This document shows positions 5,534 to 12,153 of a stretch of DNA of 12,153 nt, piece by piece. Numbering within the stretch: the stretch's first letter is position 1; every line of letters begins with the position of its first letter. Below the pieces are notes generated by a model. It did not search any database. It had not been told where the DNA came from and was given only the letters and a program-made list of their open reading frames with translations. The stretch is from Clostridiales bacterium (GTDB lineage Bacteria; Bacillota; Clostridia; Christensenellales; Aristaeellaceae): positions 1 to 12,153 of the forward strand of contig SFFH01000073.1 in NCBI GenBank assembly GCA_004557905.1, given 5' to 3'. Both the position numbers and the translations under genes were made by a program.

Positions 5534-6877
5534 TTATTCCCCCGCGATATTCAGCTTCTTCACCGCGACGCTCGGGCTGCCGATGGGCGAGCCCTCGAAC
5601 AGGAGGTCGCTGCCCACGGCCTCGACGTCCTGAAGAAGCGCAAAGAAGTTGCCCGCGACGGTGAACTGCTCCACCGCGCGCTGAATCTCGCCGTTCACGA
5701 CCTCAAAGCCGCGCGCGAGCAGCGAAAAGTCGCCGCTAACGGGATTCGCGCCGGCGTGCAGGCCGCTGACCTCGGTGAGCAGCAGGCCGTTTTCCATGTG
5801 CGCGAGCAGGTCGCGAAGCGACGCCTCGCCGGGCTGAATGTACAGGTTGCTCGGCGCGACGCGGCCGGAGCCGGCGGCGTTGCCGGTGGTTGCAACGCCC
5901 GCCTTTTTGGCGGTCTTGCGGTTGTGCAGCAGCGTGCGCAGCACGCCGCCGTCGATGACGTTCTTGGTCATCGTCGCCGCACCCTCGCGGTCAAACGGAC
6001 AGCTGCCCATGCCCCAGGGCAGAAGCGGATCGTCGGTCAGCGTGACGGCGGGGCTGGCGATGGCCGTGCCCTCCTTGCCGGAAAGCAGGGACAGCCCTTT
6101 CTGCGCGTTGTCCGCGGAGAACACGCCGCAGAAGGTGGAGAGCAGATCGGCCATGGCGTTATTGCGGATAACCACGCGCCGCGCGCCGCTTTGCAGGCGG
6201 CCTGCGCCGAGCTTCTCGACCGCGTCCTTCACGCAGCCGTCGGCTACTGCGAAGGGGCTCACGTCCTCCATGGTGTAGCCCCACAGGAGCTTGAAGCCCG
6301 TGGCGGCGGCGTCGCCCTCCCTGGCCAGGCAGCTGGCGTAGGCGTAGATCAGGTTGCTGCTGTGCGAAAGGTCAAGGCCCAGCGTGTTTTTGATGCTGAA
6401 AACCTCGCTGGCGGTGGAGACGACGGTCGCGTCGGGCGAAATGCGCGCGTCGGCGGCGCAGAGGCGCTCGTCGATGCACATCGCCAGGGCGATTTTGTCC
6501 TCCGCGGAGATCGTGTCGATCGCGTCGCTGTAGTTGCAGACCTCGCCGTACTGCGCGTCCGGCGGCAGGATGTCGTCCTGTTCGTCGTCCTCAATCAGCT
6601 CGGCACTCTCCTTTACGCCCTGGATGAGCAGCGCAAGGCTCTCGTTGTCCATGGCCTGCGTGCTGGCCGTGCCGATCCTGCCCTGCCAGCGGCCGCGCAG
6701 CGTGAGCTGTACGCGGTCGGAGACCTTGTAGTCCTCCAGCTTCTGCGCGCGCACGCGGACGGAGAAGGCCTCGCTCCGGGCGACCGTCGCCTCGGCGGGG
6801 GAGATGCCCGCGGCCTGCGCGGCCTCAAGCGCCTTTGCGGCAAATTCGTTCATCTGAAGCTCAAAGCTCTGTTCCAT
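5534..6877 (-). CDS. tldE (pmbA): TldE/PmbA family subunit of the TldD-TldE metalloprotease
   Basis: 447 aa, close to E. coli PmbA (about 450). The family architecture is visible throughout: an N-terminal domain with the VRAQKLEDYKVSDRVQLTLR strand region, then RRVVIRNNAMADLL (about 233-246), FDREGAAT (295-302), an NRKTAKKAGVATTGNA segment (319-334), SGDFSLLARGFEVVNGE (381-397) and FTVAGNFFALL (405-415). It lacks the HExxxH zinc motif, as expected: in E. coli, TldE is the non-catalytic partner that shapes the chamber around TldD. The complex degrades unfolded peptides and matures some RiPPs such as microcin B17. The start follows the tldD stop by 10 nt, with a GTGAGG-like site overlapping that stop, so the two genes form one transcript. 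Translation ends in tandem TAATAA. In E. coli the symbols pmbA and tldE are the same gene. Confidence 0.93.
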   Translation of the reverse strand: MEQSFELQMNEFAAKALEAAQAAGISPAEATVARSEAFSVRVRAQKLEDYKVSDRVQLTLRGRWQGRIGTASTQAMDNESLALLIQGVKESAELIEDDEQDDILPPDAQYGEVCNYSDAIDTISAEDKIALAMCIDERLCAADARISPDATVVSTASEVFSIKNTLGLDLSHSSNLIYAYASCLAREGDAAATGFKLLWGYTMEDVSPFAVADGCVKDAVEKLGAGRLQSGARRVVIRNNAMADLLSTFCGVFSADNAQKGLSLLSGKEGTAIASPAVTLTDDPLLPWGMGSCPFDREGAATMTKNVIDGGVLRTLLHNRKTAKKAGVATTGNAAGSGRVAPSNLYIQPGEASLRDLLAHMENGLLLTEVSGLHAGANPVSGDFSLLARGFEVVNGEIQRAVEQFTVAGNFFALLQDVEAVGSDLLFEGSPIGSPSVAVKKLNIAGE

Positions 6878-6887
6878 ACGCTTTTCC

Positions 6888-8273
6888 TCACTTTCCGCCG
6901 ACGGTCAGACGGCTGACGCGGATGGTCGGCTGGCCGACGTTTGTGGGCACGCTGCCGCTCAGGGAGCCGCACATGCCCTGGCCCATGGTCATCTCTTTGC
7001 CCACGCGGTCGATGCGCATGAGGATCTCGCTGCCCCGGCCGATGAGCGACGCGCCGCGCACCGGCGTGGTGATTCTGCCGTCGCGCACAAGGTAGCCCTC
7101 CTGCACGGCGAAGTTGAATTCGCCGGTGGCGGGATTGACGCTGCCGCCGCCCATCTGCGCGGCGTACAGGCCGTCGCCCATGGTGCGGATCATCTCCGCC
7201 TCGTCGTCGCTGCCCGGCGCGATGAACGTGTTGCGCATGCGGCTGGTCGGCGCGTAGGCGTAGCTCTCGCGCCTTCCGCTGCCCGTGGGGGCCATGCCCA
7301 TCTTCAGGCCGTTCAGCCGGTCGATCATGTAGTTCCTGAGCACGCCGTTTTCGATGAGCACAAGGCGCGTGGTCGGCGTGCCCTCGTCGTCGATGTTCTC
7401 GCTGCCCCACTCATTTGGCATCGTGCCGTCGTCGATGGCGGTGACGCACGGCGCGGCGATCTGCTTTCCCAGCTTGCCGGCGAACTCGCTCATGCCGGGC
7501 TCCACGCTCGTCGCCTCGAGCGAGTGGCCGCAGGCCTCGTGGAAGATGACGCCGCCGAAGCCCCCGGCGATGACCACCGGCATCTCGCCCGCCTGCACAT
7601 ACGGCGCGTCGAGCATGGTGACGGCAGTTTTGGCGGCCTTGCGGCCGCAGGCGGCGGGATCGACGCGGTCTTCAAACAGCTCAAAGCCCATCAGCGCGCC
7701 GGGATTGTCCGTGCCGGTCTGGTTCTCCGCGCCGTCGCTGGCGATGGCGGAGCAGGTCAGGCGGGTATAGGTGCGCGTGTCGCCGGTGTACAGGCCCTCG
7801 CTGTTGGCGATGAGCACATGTTGCTCGCGCGCAAGCAGCCCGCAGGTCACCTGCGTGATGCGATCGGATACCGCGCGGGCAGCGCTGTCCGCGGCGCGCA
7901 GGACGTCCGCGCGCCTTTGTGCGTCGACGCTCAGCACCGGCGTCTTCACCGGGTGGATGCTGTCAAACGTCTTCTCGTGCAGGACCACGTCGCGGCCCGT
8001 GCCGCGCGTATCGGTCACGGCAGCGGCGGCGCGGTCGGCGGCGCGCAGAAGGCCCTGCTCCGTCACGTCGCAGGTGTAGACGTAGATGGAGCGCAGGCCG
8101 TCATAGATGCGGATGCCCGCGCCGCGCGGACGCGAGACGGCGGCGTTTTCGATCCTGCCGGAGCGCAGCGTCATGCCGAAGGATCGGGTGTCCTCGAAAA
8201 AGATCTCCGCGAATGTGCCGCCGCCGCGCAGCGCGCGGGCAAGCACCCGGGAGCAAATGGCCGATGAAAGCAT
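6888..8273 (-). CDS. tldD: TldD metalloprotease, catalytic subunit
   Basis: 461 aa, near the family's usual 460-480. The zinc motif HEACGH (245-250, HExxxH) is followed by SLEATSVEPGMSEFAGK. The C-terminal third ligand is expected at C435 in MGQGMCGSLSG. The N-terminal domain includes IEDTR/SFGMTLRSGRIENA-like strands, and GVLRNYMIDR (310-319) is also typical. With TldE it forms an enclosed heterodimeric protease that accepts unfolded peptides. Start: the ATG at 8273 has GGAGG 6 nt upstream. It is the first gene of the tldD-tldE operon, driven by the promoter at 8370-8398 through a ~90-nt leader with a strong stem-loop. The divergent neighbour is an MFS transporter. No RiPP precursor gene is visible, so a housekeeping proteolysis role is the default reading. 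Confidence 0.95.
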   Translation of the reverse strand: MLSSAICSRVLARALRGGGTFAEIFFEDTRSFGMTLRSGRIENAAVSRPRGAGIRIYDGLRSIYVYTCDVTEQGLLRAADRAAAAVTDTRGTGRDVVLHEKTFDSIHPVKTPVLSVDAQRRADVLRAADSAARAVSDRITQVTCGLLAREQHVLIANSEGLYTGDTRTYTRLTCSAIASDGAENQTGTDNPGALMGFELFEDRVDPAACGRKAAKTAVTMLDAPYVQAGEMPVVIAGGFGGVIFHEACGHSLEATSVEPGMSEFAGKLGKQIAAPCVTAIDDGTMPNEWGSENIDDEGTPTTRLVLIENGVLRNYMIDRLNGLKMGMAPTGSGRRESYAYAPTSRMRNTFIAPGSDDEAEMIRTMGDGLYAAQMGGGSVNPATGEFNFAVQEGYLVRDGRITTPVRGASLIGRGSEILMRIDRVGKEMTMGQGMCGSLSGSVPTNVGQPTIRVSRLTVGGK

Positions 8274-8301
8274 GGAAAACCTCCTTTGATCATCCGGGAA
8301 A

Positions 8302-8338
8302 TCGCGCGAAAGCCCTGCGGCGGACAGGGCCCGCGCGA
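8302..8338 (-). other. Stem-loop in the tldD 5' leader
   Basis: TCGCGCG (8302-8308) pairs with CGCGCGA (8332-8338), and inside it GCCCTG (8312-8317) pairs with CAGGGC (8325-8330), leaving a 7-nt loop. It is GC-rich and stable. It ends about 28 nt before the tldD start, with no U-run, so it is not a conventional terminator. It does not match a riboswitch or T-box that I recognise. Confidence 0.5.
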
Positions 8339-8369
8339 CAGGACACGATGGTTCAGATCCGAATAATTC

Positions 8370-8398
8370 AGTATACCCCCAAACGGCGCAAAAGTAAA
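8370..8398 (-). promoter_or_regulatory. Promoter of the tldD-tldE operon
   Basis: On the minus strand, -35 TTTACT (8398-8393) and -10 TATACT (8375-8370) have a 17-bp spacer. They match consensus at four and five of six positions. The predicted start is near 8363, giving a leader of about 90 nt that includes the stem-loop at 8302-8338. Confidence 0.6.
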
Positions 8399-8410
8399 CG
8401 GAGGATCGCC

Positions 8411-8439
8411 TTGCATTCAGTCATGGCCTCCTGTATAAT
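8411..8439 (+). promoter_or_regulatory. Promoter of the MFS transporter gene
   Basis: -35 TTGCAT (8411-8416) and a perfect -10 TATAAT (8434-8439) have a 17-bp spacer. The predicted start is near 8446, about 43 nt before the transporter start codon. Its -35 box is 12 bp from that of the divergent tldD promoter. Confidence 0.75.
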
Positions 8440-8488
8440 ATCGGTTGACCTTTACGCGGGGGATCAGGACAAACGGAGGATGCGCACG

Positions 8489-9763
8489 ATGAAGTGGCTG
8501 ACAAGCAGGCTGATGAAAAACCCGATGATCGCTTCCCTGGCGGGCATGAAGGGCAACGCCCGCGCCTGCCTGTGGCCGGAGCCGCTGTGGGGCATTCCCT
8601 ACAACCTGTGCCTGCCGTACGCGTCGCTGTACATGGCGGCGCTGGGCCTGTCGCCCGCGCAGATCGGCTATGTGGCCTCGATCAACATCGTCGCGCAGGT
8701 CGTTTTTGCCACGCTCTCTGGCGTGATCACCGACAAGCTGGGCCGCCGCAAAACGACGTTCCTCTTTGACACGCTGTCCTGGTCCGTGCCGGAATTCATC
8801 TGGATGATTTCGCAGGACTTTACATGGTTCGCCGCGGCGGCCGTCTTCAACGGCGCGTGGCGCGTGACGGAAAACTCCTGGTCGCTCCTGCTCATCGACG
8901 ACATGAAGCAGGAGGAGATCCTGCCCGCGTTCTCCCTGACGCAGATGCTGGAGCTGTTCTCCGCGTTCTTTGCGCCGCTGTCCAAGTTCGCCATCGACGC
9001 GTTCGGCCTCGTGCCCACGATGCGCGTGCTCTACGGCGTGACGTTCGTCTCCATGACGCTCAAGTTCATCCTTGTGCAGAAGTTCTCCGTGGAAACCAGC
9101 GTGGGCCGGCGGCGCATGGAGGCCACGAGGAACAAGAGCGTGCTGCGCCTTCTGTACGAGTGCAAGGACGTGTACATCAAAACCGTGACGAGCAGGCGGA
9201 TGCTGCTCACCTTCGGCATTGTCGCCTCCTATTCGCTGGTGACGACGCTGACCAACAGCTACTGGTCGCTGCTGGCGTGCCGGGAGCTGGGCATCGCCCA
9301 GGGCAACGTGGTCGTCTTCACCACGATCAAGTCGTTGATGACGCTCGTGTGCGTGCTCTTCCTCGTGCCGCGCGTGGCCAGCCTGCCGGTGAAGCGGCCG
9401 ATGCTCGGGGGTCTTGCGATGCACATCGCTGCCATGGCGCTGCTGGTGGCTGCGCCCCGGGGCGCGTCGGCCGTCCTCGTGCTGCTGGCGAGCACGCTGC
9501 TGGAGGCGGTGGCCCTGTCCATCCTCTCGCCCACGACCAGCTCGCTGATGTTCATCAACGCCGGGGAGGAGGAGCGCGCCCGCGTCTGCGGCCTCGTCTA
9601 CGGCACCATCTCGCTGATGACCGCCGTCTTCCCCAGCCTCATCGGCCAGATGGCCGAGATCTCCCTGCGCCTGCCCTTCGCGGTGTGCATCGCGCTGTTT
9701 GTCTTCGCCGGGATACTGGTGGTGCGGCTCTCGCGCCTGCCCGCGCGCGGGACGGACGACTGA
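8489..9763 (+). CDS. Major facilitator superfamily transporter
   Basis: 424 aa with about twelve hydrophobic segments in two halves separated by a basic loop (about 200-232, with GRRRMEATRNK). MFS motif A is clear in the loop after helix 2: GVITDKLGRRK (78-88). A short soluble N-terminus precedes PYNLCLPYASLYMAALGLS. These are proton-driven or facilitated carriers, often drug or metabolite exporters, but nothing visible sets the substrate. Start: the ATG at 8489 is 9 nt after GGAGG. The in-frame ATG at 8480 directly abuts the GGAGG and is less likely; using it would add three residues. Long upstream extensions of this frame cross the promoter at 8411-8439 and are not coding. Transcribed alone and divergently from tldD-tldE. 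Confidence 0.9.
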   Translation: MKWLTSRLMKNPMIASLAGMKGNARACLWPEPLWGIPYNLCLPYASLYMAALGLSPAQIGYVASINIVAQVVFATLSGVITDKLGRRKTTFLFDTLSWSVPEFIWMISQDFTWFAAAAVFNGAWRVTENSWSLLLIDDMKQEEILPAFSLTQMLELFSAFFAPLSKFAIDAFGLVPTMRVLYGVTFVSMTLKFILVQKFSVETSVGRRRMEATRNKSVLRLLYECKDVYIKTVTSRRMLLTFGIVASYSLVTTLTNSYWSLLACRELGIAQGNVVVFTTIKSLMTLVCVLFLVPRVASLPVKRPMLGGLAMHIAAMALLVAAPRGASAVLVLLASTLLEAVALSILSPTTSSLMFINAGEEERARVCGLVYGTISLMTAVFPSLIGQMAEISLRLPFAVCIALFVFAGILVVRLSRLPARGTDD

Positions 9764-9775
9764 GCAAAATCTTTA

Positions 9776-9802
9776 TTTTCCCCGCAACCTCTTGCGGGAA
9801 AA
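9776..9802. other. Stem-loop after the MFS gene, overlapping the next promoter
   Basis: TTTT-C-CCCGCAA (9776-9787) pairs with TTGCGGG-AAAA (9792-9802) around a CCTC loop, with one bulged C. It starts 12 nt after the transporter stop. The T-run is on the 5' arm in both orientations, so it lacks the U-tail of an ordinary terminator. Its right arm contains the putative -35 of the next operon. Confidence 0.45.
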
Positions 9803-9821
9803 CCGGGGATGCGTGTAGAAT
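9792..9821 (+). promoter_or_regulatory. Probable promoter of the 150-aa protein-parA-parB operon
   Basis: -35-like TTGCGG (9792-9797) and -10 TAGAAT (9816-9821) have an 18-bp spacer. The -10 matches consensus at five of six positions. The predicted start is near 9828, about 35 nt before the GTG start codon. Confidence 0.45.
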
Positions 9822-9862
9822 AGAGTAAAGATCTGTGCAAAGGGAAACGGCGGTGATTTGCG

Positions 9863-10315
9863 GTGGCAAACAGGATCGACAGGATTGAGGCGATGCTGCG
9901 CATGGCGCTGGGCGAAGCGCTGCTTGCGCGCTGCGAGGATCTGGTCTATACGGTCAATCAGTCGCTCGTGCGCTTCATGCGCACCGACGCGACGCTTCCC
10001 CAGCTGCTTGCCCAGATCGATTCCGCCGTCTTCAACGCCGTCTATACCGGCACGGGGGGCACCATGGTCGTCACGCTGGATCATGGCCGCCGCGTGCGCA
10101 TCACCGGCGCGTTCATTCACGACCTGGCGGACAGGCTGCTCGCGCTGGCTTATCAGGACCTGCCGGCCAGCCCGAGCGTGCGTGACGCGCTCTTTGACTT
10201 CTCACGCGAGGGCTCCTTTGCCGCGATGCGCGAGCTGGTGCGCCGCTTCCCGATGGATGAGACGGACCGCGCGTACTATGTGCAGGTGCTCACCGAAAAC
10301 GGACAAATCTCGTAG
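9863..10315 (+). CDS. Uncharacterised 150-aa protein, first gene of the parAB operon
   Basis: I do not recognise this protein. It is read from a GTG at 9863 (MANRIDRIEAMLRMALGEAL) with only a weak GGTGAT-like site before it, so translation may be modest. It ends in TAG at 10313-10315. It is soluble, with no signal peptide or membrane helix. An N-terminal helical stretch (about 1-55) precedes a likely beta segment (GGTMVVTLDHGRRVRITGAF, about 65-84). Helices then follow to the end, including MRELVRRFPMDETDRAYYVQ. It lies 20 bp ahead of parA on the same strand and is almost certainly co-transcribed. In many Firmicutes that place is held by rsmG (gidB) or noc; this is neither, as it has no methyltransferase or ParB-like motif. 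A link to chromosome segregation is only guilt by association. Confidence 0.8.
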   Translation: MANRIDRIEAMLRMALGEALLARCEDLVYTVNQSLVRFMRTDATLPQLLAQIDSAVFNAVYTGTGGTMVVTLDHGRRVRITGAFIHDLADRLLALAYQDLPASPSVRDALFDFSREGSFAAMRELVRRFPMDETDRAYYVQVLTENGQIS

Positions 10316-10335
10316 TATTCCGAGGAAATACAGTC

Positions 10336-11091
10336 ATGGCGAAAATCATTGCAATTACCAATCAGAAGGGCGGCGTCGGCAAGACGACCACCAGCGTCAA
10401 TCTCTCCGCGTGCGTGGCCAGCGAGGGCCATCGCGTGCTGGTGGTGGACGCGGACCCGCAGGGCAACACCACAAGCGGCCTGGGCGTGCGCGTGAAGAAC
10501 ACCACGCCGACGGTCTACGAGGTCATGGCCGGCGAGGTCGAGCTGAGCAAGGCGCTGATCAAGACGCAGGTGGAGACGCTCTTCGTGCTCCCGGCGGACA
10601 TCCGTCTGGCGGGCGCGGAGATCGAGCTGGCCAGCGTGGAGGGCCGTGAGCATGTGCTCGCCGAGGCCCTGGAGCCCGCCCGCAGCGAGTTTGACTACAT
10701 CTTCATCGACTGTCCGCCGTCCCTGGGCCTGATCACGCTCAACGCGCTGTGCGCGGCGGACGGCGTGCTGATCCCCATCCAGTGCGAATACTATGCGCTG
10801 GAGGGCGTGAGCGCGCTGATGGGCACCATTCAGAAGGTGCAGAAGATCAACCGCAGGCTCACCATCGAGGGCGTGGTGCTCACGATGCTCGACGCGCGCA
10901 CGAACCTGGGCATCCAGGTCGCGCAGGAGGTGCGCAAGGTCTTCAAGGGCAAGGTGTACAACACCGTCGTGCCGCGCAACGTGCGCCTGGGCGAGGCGCC
11001 CAGCCACGGCCTGCCGATTCACCTGTACGATCCGCGCTCGCTGGGCGCGCAGAGCTATCAGTCGCTGGCCAAGGAGTTCCTGGCGAGGTAA
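10336..11091 (+). CDS. parA (soj): ParA/Soj chromosome-partitioning ATPase
   Basis: 251 aa, the usual size for chromosomal ParA/Soj. The deviant Walker A KGGVGKT is at residues 11-17, the VVDADPQGNTT segment with the switch aspartate (D40) follows, and a Walker B-like FDYIFIDCPPSLGLITLNAL is near 117-136. There is no N-terminal helix-turn-helix extension, so it belongs with small chromosomal (Soj-like) ParA rather than plasmid type Ia. It forms ATP-dependent dimers on the nucleoid, is discharged by ParB, and helps segregate origins; in Bacillus, Soj also tunes DnaA. Start: ATG 10336 with GAGG 10 nt upstream. parB follows after 24 bp. Confidence 0.95.
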   Translation: MAKIIAITNQKGGVGKTTTSVNLSACVASEGHRVLVVDADPQGNTTSGLGVRVKNTTPTVYEVMAGEVELSKALIKTQVETLFVLPADIRLAGAEIELASVEGREHVLAEALEPARSEFDYIFIDCPPSLGLITLNALCAADGVLIPIQCEYYALEGVSALMGTIQKVQKINRRLTIEGVVLTMLDARTNLGIQVAQEVRKVFKGKVYNTVVPRNVRLGEAPSHGLPIHLYDPRSLGAQSYQSLAKEFLAR

Positions 11092-11115
11092 CCGGCTTGA
11101 ACGAAGGAGATTGAC

Positions 11116-11997
11116 ATGGCGAAGAAATTGGGACTGGGCAGGGGACTGAGCGCGATTCTGCCGGATGTGGAAGAGGTCGTCGAGTCCGTAGGCCATCAAT
11201 ATGAGCCGGCTGCCGTGCCGGCGGATGCGGTCGTGGAGATCCGGCTGGGCGACATTGACCCCAACCGCGACCAGCCGCGCAAGAAGTTTGACGACGAGGC
11301 GCTCGCCCAGCTGGCGGATTCCATCCGTCATAGCGGCGTGCTTTCGCCGATTCTCGTCGCCCGCAGCGGGGAACGCTACACGATCATCGCGGGCGAGCGC
11401 CGCTGGCGCGCCGCGCGGCTGGCGGGCCTTGAGACGATCCCGGCGATTGTGCGCGAGTGGGACGAGATCAAGCGCCAGGAGGCTGCGCTGATTGAGAACA
11501 TCCAGCGTGAGAACCTCAACCCGATCGAGGAGGCGCAGGGCATCTACACCCTGATGAACGAGTGCGCGCTGACGCAGGAGGCGGTGGCCGAGCGCCTGGG
11601 CCGCAGCCGCCCGGCGGTGGCCAACCTGCTGCGCCTTCTGAATCTGCCCCGGCCGATGCAGCAGGCCGTCATCGACGGCGCGATCTCAGCGGGCCACGCG
11701 CGCGTGCTGGCCGGCGTGACGGACAAGAAATTCCAGGCGCTGCTCTTTGCCAAAACGGTGCAGAACGGCTGGTCCGTGCGCCAGCTGGAAAACATGGCCA
11801 AGCAGGAAGCGCAGGCCAAACGAGAGAAGCCCAAGGCCGAGCCGCTGCCGGTGGAGTACGAGGAGCTCCGCGAGCGCCTGCGCAGCGCCACAGGCCTGAA
11901 GGTGTCCATGCAGGGCAGCGAGCACAAGGGAAAGATCGTGCTCGAGTACGGCAGCCAGGAGGAGCTCCAGCGGCTGTGGGATATGCTGGGGGAGTAA
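11116..11997 (+). CDS. parB (spo0J): ParB/Spo0J centromere-binding CTPase
   Basis: 293 aa. A short N-terminal tail (MAKKLGLGRGLSAILPD) matches the conserved basic peptide that stimulates ParA ATPase. The ParB/Srx nucleotide-binding domain (about 38-115) contains GERRWRA (93-99), the CTP-binding arginine motif, and ENIQRENLNPIEEA (127-140). The helix-turn-helix is at about 152-175 (LTQEAVAERLGRSRPAVANL) and recognises parS. A charged linker (about 228-245) leads to the C-terminal dimerisation domain. ParB loads at parS, slides as a CTP-bound clamp and recruits SMC. AAGGAG lies 7 nt before the ATG. Last gene of the operon, followed by a strong terminator. It is Spo0J rather than Noc, judging by pairing with parA; no canonical parS was seen in the window. 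Confidence 0.95.
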   Translation: MAKKLGLGRGLSAILPDVEEVVESVGHQYEPAAVPADAVVEIRLGDIDPNRDQPRKKFDDEALAQLADSIRHSGVLSPILVARSGERYTIIAGERRWRAARLAGLETIPAIVREWDEIKRQEAALIENIQRENLNPIEEAQGIYTLMNECALTQEAVAERLGRSRPAVANLLRLLNLPRPMQQAVIDGAISAGHARVLAGVTDKKFQALLFAKTVQNGWSVRQLENMAKQEAQAKREKPKAEPLPVEYEELRERLRSATGLKVSMQGSEHKGKIVLEYGSQEELQRLWDMLGE

Positions 11998-12005
11998 CAG
12001 AAGAC

Positions 12006-12042
12006 AAACGCCTTACATCGGGCAGCCGGTGTAAGGCGTTTT
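12006..12042 (+). terminator. Intrinsic terminator of the parAB operon
   Basis: AAACGCCTTACATCGG (12006-12021) pairs over 16 positions with 12026-12041, with only one T-G wobble, around a GCAG loop. TTTT closes the 3' side (12039-12042). It begins 8 nt after the parB stop. The A/T ends of the stem make it possibly bidirectional. Confidence 0.92.
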
Positions 12043-12044
12043 CA

Positions 12045-12153
12045 TATGTCTGAATAGGGAGATTTTGTTTACGAACAAGATAATTCTCACTATTTGCAGC
12101 TTTAGGAGAACGCGCTCCGCTGGGGCCAGAAGGGTCGGGGAGGGTTTCGATGC
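12045..12153. other. Right-edge stretch without a supported gene
   Basis: Bases 12045-12110 are AT-rich compared with everything to the left, then composition returns to GC-rich. A small stem-loop (12062-12069 with 12074-12081, loop TACG, one wobble) is present. The minus strand is open from the right edge to a stop within the terminator (about 47 codons), but without a visible start or recognisable product. Confidence 0.4.

Noticed and set aside
731..8332. Similarity between the hairpin at 741-761 and the tldD leader stem at 8312-8332
   Set aside because: About 16 of 21 positions can be matched, but both are GC-rich hairpins with the same composition and the match gives no clear homology.
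8302..8338. T-box or riboswitch in the tldD leader
   Set aside because: There is no T-box antiterminator motif, no known aptamer core, and no terminator with a U-run before the gene.
7919..8488. Extended N-terminus of the MFS frame
   Set aside because: It runs antisense through tldD and across a consensus promoter at 8411-8439. The start at 8489 has a ribosome site and begins a normal transporter.
8417..9424. 335-aa minus-strand frame opposite the MFS transporter
   Set aside because: It is charged, Arg/His-rich and without domain signatures. The plus strand encodes a clear 12-helix transporter with motif A.

Overview
The window is GC-rich (roughly 60-65%), densely coded bacterial chromosome. 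Strong AGGAGG-type ribosome binding sites, sigma-A-like promoters, a Soj/Spo0J-type parAB pair, a VanZ-family protein, an M23 peptidase with an Ala/Pro/Glu-rich linker and a secreted FMN/FAD reductase together suggest a high-GC anaerobic clostridial Firmicute, probably gut-associated (Christensenellales or Oscillospirales-like). That placement is inference from gene style only. No tRNA, rRNA, CRISPR array, transposase or phage gene is visible.

Layout, left to right. (1) 1-1926, minus strand: a membrane protein cut by the left edge lies downstream of a secreted M23-family peptidoglycan peptidase, with a terminator-like hairpin between them. (2) 1998-2061: back-to-back promoters. (3) 2102-5366, plus strand: a VanZ-like membrane protein overlaps a MerR-family regulator by 14 nt. 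Next comes a promoter with the 19-bp spacer and central dyad typical of MerR-activated genes, then a secreted flavoprotein reductase (signal peptide, FMN-binding domain, FAD-binding fumarate/urocanate-reductase-type domain). (4) 5419-5525: a 107-bp MITE-like repeat made of nested hairpins, between convergent genes. (5) 8273-5534, minus strand: the tldD-tldE (pmbA) metalloprotease operon with a structured leader. (6) 8370-8439: a second pair of back-to-back promoters. (7) 8489-9763, plus strand: a 12-helix MFS transporter. (8) 9863-11997, plus strand: an operon of an unrecognised 150-aa protein, parA and parB, ending in a textbook intrinsic terminator. The last ~110 bases carry no supported gene.

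The most interesting unit is the MerR regulator plus its apparent target, the exported flavoprotein. The regulator has a C-terminal domain resembling ligand-binding GyrI-like domains. The target promoter has the unusual geometry such regulators need. The reductase keeps the core catalytic residues of the fumarate reductase family but seems to lack its proton-relay residues, so its electron acceptor is probably something other than fumarate. This looks like a ligand-induced extracytoplasmic respiratory reductase. The rest is mostly housekeeping: envelope maintenance, protein quality control or peptide processing, export, and chromosome segregation.
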